A stretch of DNA of 64,000 bases from Gordonia terrae (GTDB lineage Bacteria > Actinomycetota > Actinomycetes > Mycobacteriales > Mycobacteriaceae), in assembly GCF_001698225.1 (NCBI RefSeq), contig NZ_CP016594.1, positions 1,426,001 to 1,490,000 on the forward strand. Reading direction: 5' to 3'. The notes beneath the pieces are model-generated. The model did no database searches and had not been told where the DNA came from. It was given only the letters and a program-made list of their open reading frames with translations. Made by a program: the position numbers and the translations under genes. Shown in pieces: positions 9,399 through 17,615 of the stretch (its first letter is position 1; every line of letters starts with the position of its first letter).

Positions 9399-9600
9399 GC
9401 TGGTTGACCCGGCACCGAGCCGAAACCACTTGGCGACCTACCCCGCCGCTCGGCTGGCAGGAGAGCCCTACCCCCGCTGCTCGGCTGGCAGGAGAGCCCT
9501 GCCCCCGCTGGTCTCGGCGAGCGGGAGAGCCCTACCCCCCGCTGGTTGAGCCGGCTCCGAGCGGAGCGAGGCGCCGAGTCGAAACCACTTGGCGACCGCA
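9399..9600. repeat. Repeat block: two REP-like elements flanking a short tandem repeat
   Basis: Two inverted-orientation copies of the REP-like element occur at about 9400-9437 (short, CGCTGGTTGACCCGGC...GAAACCACTTGGCGAC) and 9541-9596 (longer, CCGCTGGTTGAGCCGGC...GAAACCACTTGGCGAC). Both end in the same CGAAACCACTTGGCGAC. Between them lies a 31-base tandem repeat. The block fills the space between alkB and the secreted-protein gene; no gene is evident in it. Confidence 0.7.
9448..9543. repeat. 31-bp tandem repeat, about three units
   Basis: Units 9448-9478 and 9479-9509 differ at one base; each contains GCTCGGCTGGCAGGAGAGCC and ends in CCCCCGCT. A third, diverged unit covers 9510-9543 (GGTCTCGGCGAGCGGGAGAG...). 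Each unit keeps GGAGAGCCCT. No spacers of CRISPR type are present. Confidence 0.7.
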
Positions 9601-9610
9601 ACGGCCCACA

Positions 9611-10240
9611 TCACCACACCCCGGGCGGCCTCAGTTGAATGCTGATCCGGGCGCCGACACCACGCACCTTGGGGACCGTGTGCTCCCAGGTGCGTTGGCA
9701 ACTCCCACCCATGACGAGCAGGTCGCCCGACGACAGCGTGAACTTCAGTGACCGCCCACCACCGCGGGGTCGCAGCATGAGGGGGCGAGGTGAACCGAGC
9801 GAGATGATGGCGACCATCGTGTCGTGTGTGGACGCCCGGCCGATCCGGTCACCGTGCCACGCAACCGAGTCATTGCCGTCGCGGTAGAGGCTGATCCCGG
9901 CCGTCGAGAATCCCTCGGGCAGTTCGTCGCGGTAGTGCTCGGTCAGCGCGGTGCGTGCGTCAGTGATGATCGGATCGGGGAACAGGTGATCGGCCTGGTA
10001 GATGGCGACAAGCCGCGGGACCTCGACCACCCGCTCGTACATACGACGTCGCTCGGCCCGCCAGGGGACGCATTCGCTGAGTCGGTCGAAGAGTTCGTCG
10101 GCGCCCCTGATCCAGCCGGGACACAGGTCGACCCACGCTCCCTCGGTGAGCGGGCGCCGCGAGATCGAGGTCGCCAGGTTTCCGAGCGTCGGCTCCGCTG
10201 ACTGCTCAGAGAACAAGGAGCCTTGGGTACCGAGGGACAT
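9611..10240 (-). CDS. alkB: AlkB-family alpha-ketoglutarate-dependent dioxygenase
   Basis: A 209-residue non-haem iron dioxygenase of the AlkB superfamily, which removes alkyl lesions from nucleic-acid bases by oxidative dealkylation. The fold landmarks are present: iron ligands H-x-D in VAWHGDRIG, the distal histidine in WEHTVPK, and the 2-oxoglutarate-binding arginines in ARISIQLRP. The length matches bacterial AlkB. The start ATG 10240 gives MSLGTQGSLF, a common beginning for actinobacterial AlkB. Frames upstream of it run through the GIY-YIG remnant and are not used. Orthology to E. coli AlkB is inferred. Confidence 0.85.
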   Translation of the reverse strand: MSLGTQGSLFSEQSAEPTLGNLATSISRRPLTEGAWVDLCPGWIRGADELFDRLSECVPWRAERRRMYERVVEVPRLVAIYQADHLFPDPIITDARTALTEHYRDELPEGFSTAGISLYRDGNDSVAWHGDRIGRASTHDTMVAIISLGSPRPLMLRPRGGGRSLKFTLSSGDLLVMGGSCQRTWEHTVPKVRGVGARISIQLRPPGVW

Positions 10241-10293
10241 GGCTGCAGGGTACACCTGAATAGCACGTGTGTTCGAGTATTCTGCGCCTGCCG

Positions 10294-10578
10294 TCACCTC
10301 CCATCCGCGCGCGACAGTTCCGGCAGCAGGTCGAGCCGGCCCTCGATGAGTGCGGTCCGCTTCGCGCGCGACCAGCCATGGATGCGACGCTCTGCTGCGT
10401 AGGCCTAGCCGATGTGCGGGAATTCCTGCTGGTAGACGAGCCGGACCGGCCGACGAGGACGCGTGTAGCGCGATCCGTTCCCCGACTGGTGCTGGTCGAG
10501 TCGATGCTCGACGTCCCGGGTGCTGCCGACGTACAGCGTGCCGGCGGAGCATTCCAGGATGTAAAGGAACCCGCTCAT
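10294..10578 (-). pseudogene. GIY-YIG endonuclease (YhbQ/UPF0213 type) interrupted by an amber codon
   Basis: From ATG 10578 the frame reads GFLYILECSAGTLYVGSTRD, the GIY-YIG signature (YILE...YVGST) with the R..H...G motif after it. After 57 residues it meets TAG at 10405-10407 in ...QEFPHIG. Beyond the stop the same frame continues for 37 codons (AYAAERRIHGWSRAKRTALI...) to TGA 10294-10296. This tail has the family's expected A..E..I.GWSRAKK.ALI ending. Intact members read GE where this has G-stop, so a GAG to TAG change explains it. Total length (95 codons) fits the family. It may be inactive, a short product, or a sequencing error. Confidence 0.8.
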
Positions 10579-10699
10579 GACTCGAGAGTGGTCCCTGTTG
10601 GTCCAGAGGGCGTGACTGTGTCCACAGCTGACGAACTCTGCGCCGCCTCCATACACAGGCGCGTCTCGCGTACGGGCTGGGTTGGGAGGTCGGGTCACC

Positions 10700-10985
10700 A
10701 GGTGGTTTCGACTCGGCGCCTCGCTTCGCTCGGTGCCGGCTCAACCAGCAGTGGGGGACTGCCGGGTCAATTAGCGGGGGTGCCGCCAGGTGGTTTCGAC
10801 TCGGCGCCTCGCTTCGCTCGGTGCCGGCTCAACCAGCGGGGGGTGGGTGCCGGCTCCACCCAGCGGGGGAGAGTGCCGGCTCCACCAGCGGGGTGGTCAC
10901 CAGGTGGCTTCGACTCGGCGCCTCGCTTCGCTCGGTGCCGGCTCAACCAGCAGTGTGGGCTTCCGGGTCAACCGGCGCGGGTGGC
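10700..10985. repeat. Cluster of three or more REP-like intergenic elements
   Basis: Three near-identical long copies occupy about 10703-10750, 10791-10837 and 10905-10951. Each reads GGTTTCGAC (GGCTTCGAC in the third), then CTCGGCGCCTCGCTTCGCTC, then GGTGCCGGCTCAACCAGC. Partial copies (GCCGGCTCCACCAGCGGGG, GCCGGGTCAACCGGCG) fill the gaps. The ends pair (GGTT/AACC) and the core pairs (GGCGCC/GGTGCC around GAGCGAAGCGAG), so each can fold into a hairpin. They lie at the 3' end of the cholesterol-oxidase-like gene, whose last codons overlap the edge of the block. No gene is evident in 10579-10967. Confidence 0.85.
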
Positions 10986-12686
10986 GTCGGACACCGGCGT
11001 GATCGGCAGACGCAGCGCGCCAGGGGCGTGTGCGGGGACGGTCGGACGGTGGGGTTCCACCGGCTCGACGGGACGGTACGACGCTCCGAGCTCGGGGCGC
11101 GGGTCGGCCTCCCCGGCATTGGGCCACATGGCGAGCGCGCGCTCCGCCTGTGCGGTGATCGTGAGCGAGGGGTTGACGCCGAGGTTGGCCGAGACGGTCG
11201 CGCCGTCGACGATGTGCAGGCCCGGGTGATCGAACACCCGGTGGTAGGGGTCCACCACGCCGTCCTGTGCCGACCGTCCGATCGAGCAACCGCCCAGGAA
11301 GTGAGCGGTCATCGGGATGTTGAACAGGTCGACGATGGAACCGCCTGCGTCGCCGTCGATCTCACGAGCGACAGCCCGGACCGCGTCGTGTCCCTCCGGG
11401 ATCCACGTGGGCGGTGGATCGCCGTCGCCCTGCCTGCTACGCAGCATCGGGCCGAAACGGCCTCGCCGGGAGAACAGTTCGAGCGAATTGTCGGCACTCT
11501 GCATGACGAGCGCGATGATGGTGCGCTCCGACCAGCGCCGTACGGAGAGGCCGCGCATCGTGATCACCGGGTGGCGGACCATCTCGATCAGCGCCTGCAG
11601 CAGCCGGGGCAGCGGACCACCACCGTCGACGAGAATCGCCTGCAACAATCCGATCAGGTTGCTGCCCTTGCCGTATCGCACCGGCTCGATGTGCGTGTGT
11701 TCGTTGGGATGGAACGACGACGTGATCGCCACACCCTCGGTGTAGTCGGTCTCGAGGTCGCGCGCGGTGGCGGCCAGTACCGCCTCGGAGTTGGTGCGGA
11801 CCACCTTGCCCAGGCGCGACGACAGCCCGGGCAGGTGTCCGCCCTGCTGCATGTCCAGCAGGAGCTTGTTGGTGCCGTACGTGCCGGCGGCGAACACCAC
11901 GTGATCGGCGGTGAACGTGCGGCGCCCGCGGCGCGACCAGCGGCGACCCGACCGGTGCGCCTCCACGACGTACCCGTCGCCCGAACGGGGACGGACGGTG
12001 TCGACGGTCGTCATCGGGATGATGTGCGCGCCGGCCTGCTCGGCCAGGTACAGATAGTTCTTGACGAGCGTGTTCTTCGCCCCCACCGGGCATCCCGTCA
12101 TACAGGCGCCGCAGTCGGTGCAACCGGTGCGTGCCGGACCGGCGCCACCGAAGAAGGGGTCCTCGACGGTCTTGCCTGCCTCACCGAAGAACACGCCGAC
12201 GGGGGTGTGGACAAAGGTGTCGCCGACCCCCATCTCCTCGGCGACCTTGCGGATCACGCGGTCGGCCGGCGTCACCTTCGGGTACGTGGTCACACCGAGC
12301 ATTCGCGACGCCTGGTCGTAGTACGGGTCGAGCTCGGACGCCCAGTCGGTGATCGACCCCCAGTGCGGATCGTCGAAGAAGGCGGGCAGCGGCCGGTACA
12401 GGGTGTTCGCGTAGTTCAGCGATCCGCCGCCGACGCCGGCACCGGCCATCACGAGCACGTCGCGCAGTAGGTGCATGCGCTGTACGCCGAACAGTCCCAG
12501 CGCGGGCGCCCAGACGTAGTCCTTGAGGCGCCAGCTCGTCTTGGGCAGGTCGCCGTCGGAGAAACGCCGTCCGGACTCGACAACCGCGACCCGGTAGCCC
12601 TTTTCGGTGAGACGCAGGGCCGCAACCGAACCGCCGAAACCGGAGCCGATGACGATGGCGTCGTAATGGTCTGGGGTCGAACTCAC
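10968..12686 (-). CDS. choD: GMC-family oxidoreductase, cholesterol-oxidase-like (ChoD type)
   Basis: A 572-residue FAD enzyme of the GMC family closest in layout to mycobacterial ChoD (Rv3409c). The N-terminal FAD motif is GSGFGGSVAALRL, with VVESG as the ribose-binding acid. The GMC-type loop AGAGVGGGSLNYANTLY and a C-terminal FAD motif (HIVDGATVSANLGVNPSLTI) are present. A cluster of cysteines (CTDCGACMTGCP, near residue 180) resembles a ferredoxin-like motif seen in the ChoD branch but not in BsdB-type cholesterol oxidases. Whether sterol is the substrate is uncertain. GTG 12686 overlaps the upstream monooxygenase stop (GTGA), so the genes are coupled. Confidence 0.8.
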   Translation of the reverse strand: MSSTPDHYDAIVIGSGFGGSVAALRLTEKGYRVAVVESGRRFSDGDLPKTSWRLKDYVWAPALGLFGVQRMHLLRDVLVMAGAGVGGGSLNYANTLYRPLPAFFDDPHWGSITDWASELDPYYDQASRMLGVTTYPKVTPADRVIRKVAEEMGVGDTFVHTPVGVFFGEAGKTVEDPFFGGAGPARTGCTDCGACMTGCPVGAKNTLVKNYLYLAEQAGAHIIPMTTVDTVRPRSGDGYVVEAHRSGRRWSRRGRRTFTADHVVFAAGTYGTNKLLLDMQQGGHLPGLSSRLGKVVRTNSEAVLAATARDLETDYTEGVAITSSFHPNEHTHIEPVRYGKGSNLIGLLQAILVDGGGPLPRLLQALIEMVRHPVITMRGLSVRRWSERTIIALVMQSADNSLELFSRRGRFGPMLRSRQGDGDPPPTWIPEGHDAVRAVAREIDGDAGGSIVDLFNIPMTAHFLGGCSIGRSAQDGVVDPYHRVFDHPGLHIVDGATVSANLGVNPSLTITAQAERALAMWPNAGEADPRPELGASYRPVEPVEPHRPTVPAHAPGALRLPITPVSDATRAG

Positions 12687-14236
12687 GGTGCGACGGTCCT
12701 CTCGGTGTCGGGTTCGGTTGCGTCGGTGGCGGCCGCGGGTGGGATCGCGGCGTCGAATCGGTGATCGGCCGGGTCGAACGACGACATCATCCGGCGGAAG
12801 TCGCTCGTGAACTTCGGCCACATCACCGAGTTTCGTCCGGTGGAGTCGAGATACCAGCTCGAGCATCCGCCCGAATTCCATACGGTGCGTTCGAGTTCGG
12901 GATCGAGGTCGGCGTTGTACCGGTCCTGGGCGGTGTCGGTGACCTCGAAGGTCGAACGGCCGCTGCGGGACAGCTCGGAGAGTGCCTTGCTCATGTAGTA
13001 CGCCTGCGGTTCCAGCATGAGCACGATCGAGCTGTGACCCAGATTGGTGTTGGGGCCGTACAGGAAGAACAGGTTGGGGAAGCCGTGGATCTCGACGCCG
13101 CGGTAGGCGCGCGGCGATCCCGCCCACGCCTGGGCCAGGGTGCGCCCGTCGCGTCCGGTGATCGCCGACGCGATCGGCGGTTCGGTGGGTGTGAACCCGG
13201 TCGCGAACACGACCGTGTCGACCTCGTGTTCGCGGCCCTGGTCGTCGACGGCGCCGCGTGCGGTGAGGCGGGTGATCGCGCCGGTCACCGTTGCATTGTC
13301 GCGCTGCAATGCGGGGAACCATTTGTTGGTCAACAGCATCCGCTTGCAACCGATGGTGTAGTCGGGGGTGAGCCGACGGCGCAGGTCGCCGTCACGGACC
13401 TGGATCCGCAGCTGCGCCAGCGCGATGGTCTTGGCGATCGGGAGCAGTTTGGGGTTGCGGGCCATCATCAGGACGTAGGCCTCGCGATAGGTCCACACCA
13501 TCCGCCGGACGAGCCGGTGGACACCGGGGACGCGGCGATAGAGTGCGCGTTCGAGGGAGCCGATGGTGCGGTCCAGACGCGGCACGACCCAAGCGGGAGT
13601 GCGCTGGAAGACCGTGAGATGTCCGACCTCGTCAACGATCTCGGGCACGATCTGGATCGCCGACGCGCCGGTGCCGACGATCGCGACGCGACGTCCGCGG
13701 AGGTCGTGGGAGTGGTCCCACTGAGCGGAGTGGAACACGGTGCCGGTGAACTCATCGGCGCCGGCGACCGGTGGCAGACCCGGCTCGGACAGCGCTCCCG
13801 GCGCCGCGACCAGGTAGCGGCAGCGGATCTCGCCATCCGTTGTGACCACGATCCATTCCTGCGCCGCGCCGTCCCAGTGAGCCGATGTGAGTGCACAGTT
13901 GTAACGGATCTGGTCGGCGAAATCGGCTGCGACCGAACGCAGATACTGGTGGATCTCGTGGCGGCGACCGTAGGTGTTGGACCAGTCCGGGTTGGGGGCG
14001 AAGGACAGGGAGTACAGCGACGTCGGGACGTCGCAGGCCGCGCCCGGGTAGTCGTTCTCGCGCCAGACCCCACCCGCGCCGTCGCCACGTTCGATGGCCA
14101 GCGTCTGCAGCTGCGGATGATCCGTGCGAAGACGATGCAGGGCGGCGAGACCGCCGAACCCGACGCCGACGACGAGGACGTCCACGCGCCGGGGCAGCGT
14201 GTTCTGCTGCGGGAGAGTCGGACTGGGTTCAGTCAT
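12683..14236 (-). CDS. Flavin-containing monooxygenase, Baeyer-Villiger type
   Basis: A 517-residue FAD/NADPH monooxygenase. It has two Rossmann motifs: VGVGFGGLAALHRL for FAD near residue 22 and GTGASAIQIVPEI for NADPH near residue 188. The Baeyer-Villiger fingerprint F-x-G-x3-H-x3-W-[PD] is intact as FTGTVFHSAQWD. Such enzymes insert oxygen next to a ketone to give esters or lactones. Start ATG 14236 overlaps the tetR stop by 8 bases, and the stop overlaps the GMC gene by 4. With the GMC oxidase this suggests an alcohol to ketone to ester route under TetR control; the substrate is not known. Confidence 0.88.
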   Translation of the reverse strand: MTEPSPTLPQQNTLPRRVDVLVVGVGFGGLAALHRLRTDHPQLQTLAIERGDGAGGVWRENDYPGAACDVPTSLYSLSFAPNPDWSNTYGRRHEIHQYLRSVAADFADQIRYNCALTSAHWDGAAQEWIVVTTDGEIRCRYLVAAPGALSEPGLPPVAGADEFTGTVFHSAQWDHSHDLRGRRVAIVGTGASAIQIVPEIVDEVGHLTVFQRTPAWVVPRLDRTIGSLERALYRRVPGVHRLVRRMVWTYREAYVLMMARNPKLLPIAKTIALAQLRIQVRDGDLRRRLTPDYTIGCKRMLLTNKWFPALQRDNATVTGAITRLTARGAVDDQGREHEVDTVVFATGFTPTEPPIASAITGRDGRTLAQAWAGSPRAYRGVEIHGFPNLFFLYGPNTNLGHSSIVLMLEPQAYYMSKALSELSRSGRSTFEVTDTAQDRYNADLDPELERTVWNSGGCSSWYLDSTGRNSVMWPKFTSDFRRMMSSFDPADHRFDAAIPPAAATDATEPDTERTVAP

Positions 14237-14810
14237 GGGTCAGGAGTTCCTTCCATACGGGCAGGAGGTGGTCGAGCAGCGCGCGGTCGGCGTCGGGTGA
14301 GCGCAGGATGCGCGACACCGCCAATCCGCGTGCGAGTTCGATGGAGAGTTCGAGTTCCGCGGCGGTGTACCGGTCACCGAACAACTCGGCACAACCGACG
14401 GCGAGTGCGTCGGACACCTGCTGTTCCAGCGGGATGATCGCGGTTCGCAATCCGACGTCGCAGCGGGCGGCGACCCACAGCTCGAGAGCGGCGTCGAACA
14501 GCGGGCCGCTGAACGCCTCGATGAGTATCTCGAGTCCCTCGTGACCCGTCCGGGGCCGCGACAGGATCTCTGCCAGCCGACGCTCGACCAGGTGTCCGAC
14601 CGCGGCGACCACCAGTGATTCCCGGGTGGGGAAGTGATGCAGGAGAGCGCCGCGGGAGATACCTGCCCGGCGGTTGACCTCCTGCGTCGTGGTGGCGGCG
14701 TAGCCGACGTCGACCAGGGCGTCGACGGTCGCGTCGAGGATGAGCGCACGCGTGGTCGCGGTGCGTTCGGCCTGCGTGCGTCGGCGCGGGGCTCGGGTGG
14801 GCTCGGTCAC
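14229..14810 (-). CDS. TetR-family transcriptional regulator
   Basis: A 193-residue TetR regulator. The N-terminal helix-turn-helix reads RALILDATVDALVDVGYAAT followed by TTQEVNRRAGISRGALLHHF, the classic TetR recognition helix. The C-terminal ~130 residues are the ligand/dimerisation domain. It is the first gene of the operon with the Baeyer-Villiger-type monooxygenase and the GMC oxidase, so it probably represses itself and both enzymes. GTG 14810 is chosen; it gives MTEPTRAPRRRTQAERT. A near-perfect palindrome lies 16-37 bases upstream of the start. Confidence 0.9.
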   Translation of the reverse strand: MTEPTRAPRRRTQAERTATTRALILDATVDALVDVGYAATTTQEVNRRAGISRGALLHHFPTRESLVVAAVGHLVERRLAEILSRPRTGHEGLEILIEAFSGPLFDAALELWVAARCDVGLRTAIIPLEQQVSDALAVGCAELFGDRYTAAELELSIELARGLAVSRILRSPDADRALLDHLLPVWKELLTHD

Positions 14811-14825
14811 ATCGACGACGATAGC

Positions 14826-14847
14826 ACAAACAGTCCGGACTGCTTGT
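14826..14847. promoter_or_regulatory. Probable TetR operator (22-bp near-perfect palindrome)
   Basis: The 12-base core CAGTCCGGACTG (14831-14842) is a perfect palindrome. With the flanks ACAAA and CTTGT the inverted repeat extends to 22 bases with a single mismatched pair. It sits 16 bases upstream of the tetR start, where an autoregulatory TetR dimer would bind. Confidence 0.7.
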
Positions 14848-14899
14848 AAGTTCCGGAGATCATCCACCGCACGCCGCATGCGATGTCGTGATTGGCCAC

Positions 14900-14998
14900 T
14901 CCGTACGATGACCGGGACGCAAGGGAACCCGGTGCGAATCCGGGGCTGTCCCGCAACTGTGACCCGACCTCGATCGGGAAGCCAGATCGCTTGCGTCT
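14900..14998 (+). ncRNA. Cobalamin riboswitch
   Basis: The conserved cobalamin-aptamer blocks appear in order: GGGACGCAAGGGAA (14914-14927), CCCGGTGCGAATCCGGGGCTG (positions 14928-14948), TCCCGCAACTGTGA (14949-14962) and the B12-box GGGAAGCCAGA (14976-14986). ACGCAAG (14917-14923) can pair with CTTGCGT (14990-14996) to close the element. It ends 22 bases before the start of an ABC transporter operon on the same strand. High adenosylcobalamin is expected to shut the operon off. The aptamer looks compact; the peripheral stems between the conserved blocks are short. Confidence 0.92.
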
Positions 14999-15019
14999 TC
15001 GCGACCCACGAGGATGGAC

Positions 15020-16630
15020 ATGAAAAATTCAAGATCGACAGCTGCGCACGCAGCTCCCGAATTGACCCGACGCCGGCTGCTACGCGGAGCCGGTGGGATC
15101 GCCGGCCTCGCCGGTCTCGGCGCGGTGGGCCTGCTCGCCGGTTGTGCCGACCGGCCGAGCCCGGCAGGCGCTCCGAGCGGCGGTACCCCGGTCCCCGGCG
15201 GCACGTTGCGCGTCGTCTTCGCGGGCACCTCGGCGACCGCCGATGTCCTCGACCCGCACGTCGTCGGCCACTCGGCGGGTGGCGCACTGTCCAAGGCGGT
15301 GTGGGATCACCTCGTCGACTACAACAACGACCTCACCCTCGACTATCGGCTCGCCGAGTCGCTGGAACCCAACGCCGACGGCTCGCAGTGGCGGATGGCG
15401 CTGCGCCGGGGCGTCGAGTTCAGTGACGGTTCGCCGTTCACGTCTCGCGATGTCATGTGGAGTCTCGAGCGCATGCTCGACGAGGAGAAACCGTCGGCCG
15501 GTGACCTCGACATCATCGACCTGTCCCGCACCAGGCCCGACGGCGATCACGCCGTCGTGGTGTCGATGAGAGAACCCGTCGCCGACTTCGGTTCGGTGCT
15601 CGCCGGTTGGTACGTCTACGTGATCAAGGACGGTACGACGGAATTCACGCCGTCGTCGCTTCCCGTGGGGACCGGCCCGTTCGTTCTGGAGTCGTGGTCG
15701 CCGGGCGACCGGTCGGTGTTGACCCGCAACGAGAACCACTGGGATCAGCGGCCCCACCTCGACGGGCTGGAGATCCTCCAGGTCGCCGAAGCCGACGCCA
15801 GATTCAACGCGTTCGGCTCGCAGGAGGCCGACGTCGTCTACGAACTCTCGCCGGCGCAGGGCAACATCCTGCGATCGCAGTCCGACGTCTACCTCGTGAC
15901 GCCGCCGGTGGGCACGATGAGCTCGTTCACGATGCGTACCGACCTCGCGCCGTTCGACGATCCGCGAGTACGGGAGGCCCTCAAGCTGTCGGTGGACCGG
16001 CAGGCGATGGTCGACAAGGTGTATTACGGGTTCGCCGAGGTCGGCAACGACCTGTACGGCAAGGGCGCACCGTTCTACGCCGACATGCCGCAACGCGCGT
16101 ACGACCCGGAACGGGCTCGCCGCCTGCTCCGAGAGGCGGGCAAGGAGAACCTCGTCGTCACCCTGCACACCGCGGACGTCAGTCCCGGCCAGTTGGCCTC
16201 GGCGACCCTCTTCGCCGAGCAGGCCAAGGCCGCCGGGATCACCGTCAACCTCGCTGTCGAGCCGGGCGACACCTACTTCTCCCAGGTCGTCGGGTCAAAG
16301 CCCCTCACCCAGTCCGGTTGGTGGAACTACAGTCTGGACTACTTCTACGGGCAGACCCTCACCTCGGACGCCCCGGCCAACGCGACCGCCTGGCGTCGTC
16401 CTGCGTGGGATGCCACCTTCGCCCAGGCTCGCGCCGAGATGGACCCGGCTCGCCGTGGTGAGTTGTACCGGGAACTGCAGGACGAACTCTGGAACGACAG
16501 CGGTTACCTCATCCACAGTTTCGCCCTGCAGCCGACGGGCGTCCGCAACACCGTGCAGGGCATCACCGACGGGGTGCCCGGCACCGGGCAGTGGGCCTCC
16601 TTCACGGGCACCTGGCTCCAGCAGCGCTAG
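15020..16630 (+). CDS. ABC transporter substrate-binding lipoprotein, peptide/nickel family
   Basis: A 536-residue SBP_bac_5 (cluster C) solute-binding protein. The N-terminus has a twin-arginine-like TRRRLLRG followed by a hydrophobic stretch and the lipobox LLAGC (Cys ~37), so it is probably exported and lipid-anchored. Family motifs include LDYRLAESLEPN, WRMALRRGVEFSDGSPFTSRDV and the DPRVREALKLSVDRQAMVD block. Cluster C proteins bind peptides, nickel or related ligands. The cobalamin riboswitch upstream suggests cobalt, cobinamide or a B12-sparing solute. ATG 15020 has GAGG six bases upstream; ATG 15014 would sit on the ribosome site. Confidence 0.88.
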   Translation: MKNSRSTAAHAAPELTRRRLLRGAGGIAGLAGLGAVGLLAGCADRPSPAGAPSGGTPVPGGTLRVVFAGTSATADVLDPHVVGHSAGGALSKAVWDHLVDYNNDLTLDYRLAESLEPNADGSQWRMALRRGVEFSDGSPFTSRDVMWSLERMLDEEKPSAGDLDIIDLSRTRPDGDHAVVVSMREPVADFGSVLAGWYVYVIKDGTTEFTPSSLPVGTGPFVLESWSPGDRSVLTRNENHWDQRPHLDGLEILQVAEADARFNAFGSQEADVVYELSPAQGNILRSQSDVYLVTPPVGTMSSFTMRTDLAPFDDPRVREALKLSVDRQAMVDKVYYGFAEVGNDLYGKGAPFYADMPQRAYDPERARRLLREAGKENLVVTLHTADVSPGQLASATLFAEQAKAAGITVNLAVEPGDTYFSQVVGSKPLTQSGWWNYSLDYFYGQTLTSDAPANATAWRRPAWDATFAQARAEMDPARRGELYRELQDELWNDSGYLIHSFALQPTGVRNTVQGITDGVPGTGQWASFTGTWLQQR

Positions 16631-16640
16631 GGGACTCGTC

Positions 16641-17615
16641 GTGTTGCGGTATGTCGCGGGCCGGTTGGCCGGGGCGTTGGCCGTGCTCGCTGTCGTTGCG
16701 GTGTCGATCTTCGTGCTCTTCGAACTGCTCCCGGGTGATGCCGCCACGACCCGGTTGTCGAGAGGAGCCGCGGGCCAACCGGATCCGGCTCAGGTGGCCG
16801 CTCTGCGCGCGGAACTGGGACTCGATCGTCCGGCAGTCGTACGGTTCCTCGACTGGGCAGGCGGTTTCCTCACCGGGGACCTCGGCGTGTCGCAACTCTC
16901 GGGCCGTCCGGTCGCCGAGATCCTCGACGGGCGACTCGCGAACTCGGTGATCCTCGCGATCGTCACCGTCGTCGTCCTGGTCCCGGCGGCGCTGGCGATC
17001 GGCGTCGCCGCCGGCGCACGGCCGGGTTCGCGCTGGGACCGGTTGCTCAGTACTGCGGCGCTCGCGGCGGAATCCGTCCCCGCGTTCGTGGTCGGTGTCG
17101 TACTGATTGCCTGGGTGGCGATCGGGATGGGGGTGCTGCCCGCGGTGTCGCTCGTACCGACGGGCACATCGGCGCTCGACCGTCCGGAGGTGCTGGTGCT
17201 ACCGGTGCTGTGCCTGCTCATCGGGCTGGCACCGCATCCGGTGCGACTCGTCCGCGCCCGGATGACGGAAGCGATGCGCGCGCCGTACATCTCGGCGGCG
17301 CGGGCGAACGGGGTCGGCGAATTCCGGCTCGTCGTGCGTCATGCGGCGCCCAACGCGATCTCCGCGTCGGTGCAACCGCTGGCGGGAGCCGTCGTCGGGC
17401 TCGTCGGCGGTATCGCGGTCATCGAAGTCGTGTTCGCGTATCCGGGTGTGGCGCACGAACTCCTGCGGGCCATCTCCGGACGCGATCTGATCTTCGTGCA
17501 GTCGGTGGCGGTGCTGTTGGCCGCGTACGGGCTGCTCGTGTATCTCCTCGCCGACCTCGTGGCGCTCGGCTCGTCGCCGGCCGCACGGGGTGTCATCGGA
17601 CGCAGCCGGTCATGA
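16641..17615 (+). CDS. ABC transporter permease, DppB/NikB type
   Basis: A 324-residue inner-membrane permease with six hydrophobic helices. The N-terminus (RYVAGRLAGALAVLAVVAVS) and the segment ELLPGDAA are typical of DppB/NikB. The ATPase-coupling EAA-like loop is seen as ARMTEAMRAPYISAARANGV near residue 215. Starts at GTG 16641, ten bases after the binding-protein stop. It overlaps the next gene by 4 bases (ATGA). It would pair with the permease domain of the downstream fusion protein. Confidence 0.88.
   Translation: MLRYVAGRLAGALAVLAVVAVSIFVLFELLPGDAATTRLSRGAAGQPDPAQVAALRAELGLDRPAVVRFLDWAGGFLTGDLGVSQLSGRPVAEILDGRLANSVILAIVTVVVLVPAALAIGVAAGARPGSRWDRLLSTAALAAESVPAFVVGVVLIAWVAIGMGVLPAVSLVPTGTSALDRPEVLVLPVLCLLIGLAPHPVRLVRARMTEAMRAPYISAARANGVGEFRLVVRHAAPNAISASVQPLAGAVVGLVGGIAVIEVVFAYPGVAHELLRAISGRDLIFVQSVAVLLAAYGLLVYLLADLVALGSSPAARGVIGRSRS

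Noticed and set aside
9399..9600. Possible CRISPR array
   Set aside because: Only three imperfect 31-base units occur directly next to each other with no unique spacers and no cas genes.
9611..10744. 377-codon frame as one long AlkB protein
   Set aside because: The first ~165 codons overlap the GIY-YIG remnant in another frame and have no similarity to AlkB; ATG 10240 gives the family's normal length.
10821..14437. Two long plus-strand frames opposite the GMC and monooxygenase genes
   Set aside because: They are antisense shadows; the minus-strand products carry complete FAD and NADPH motifs.
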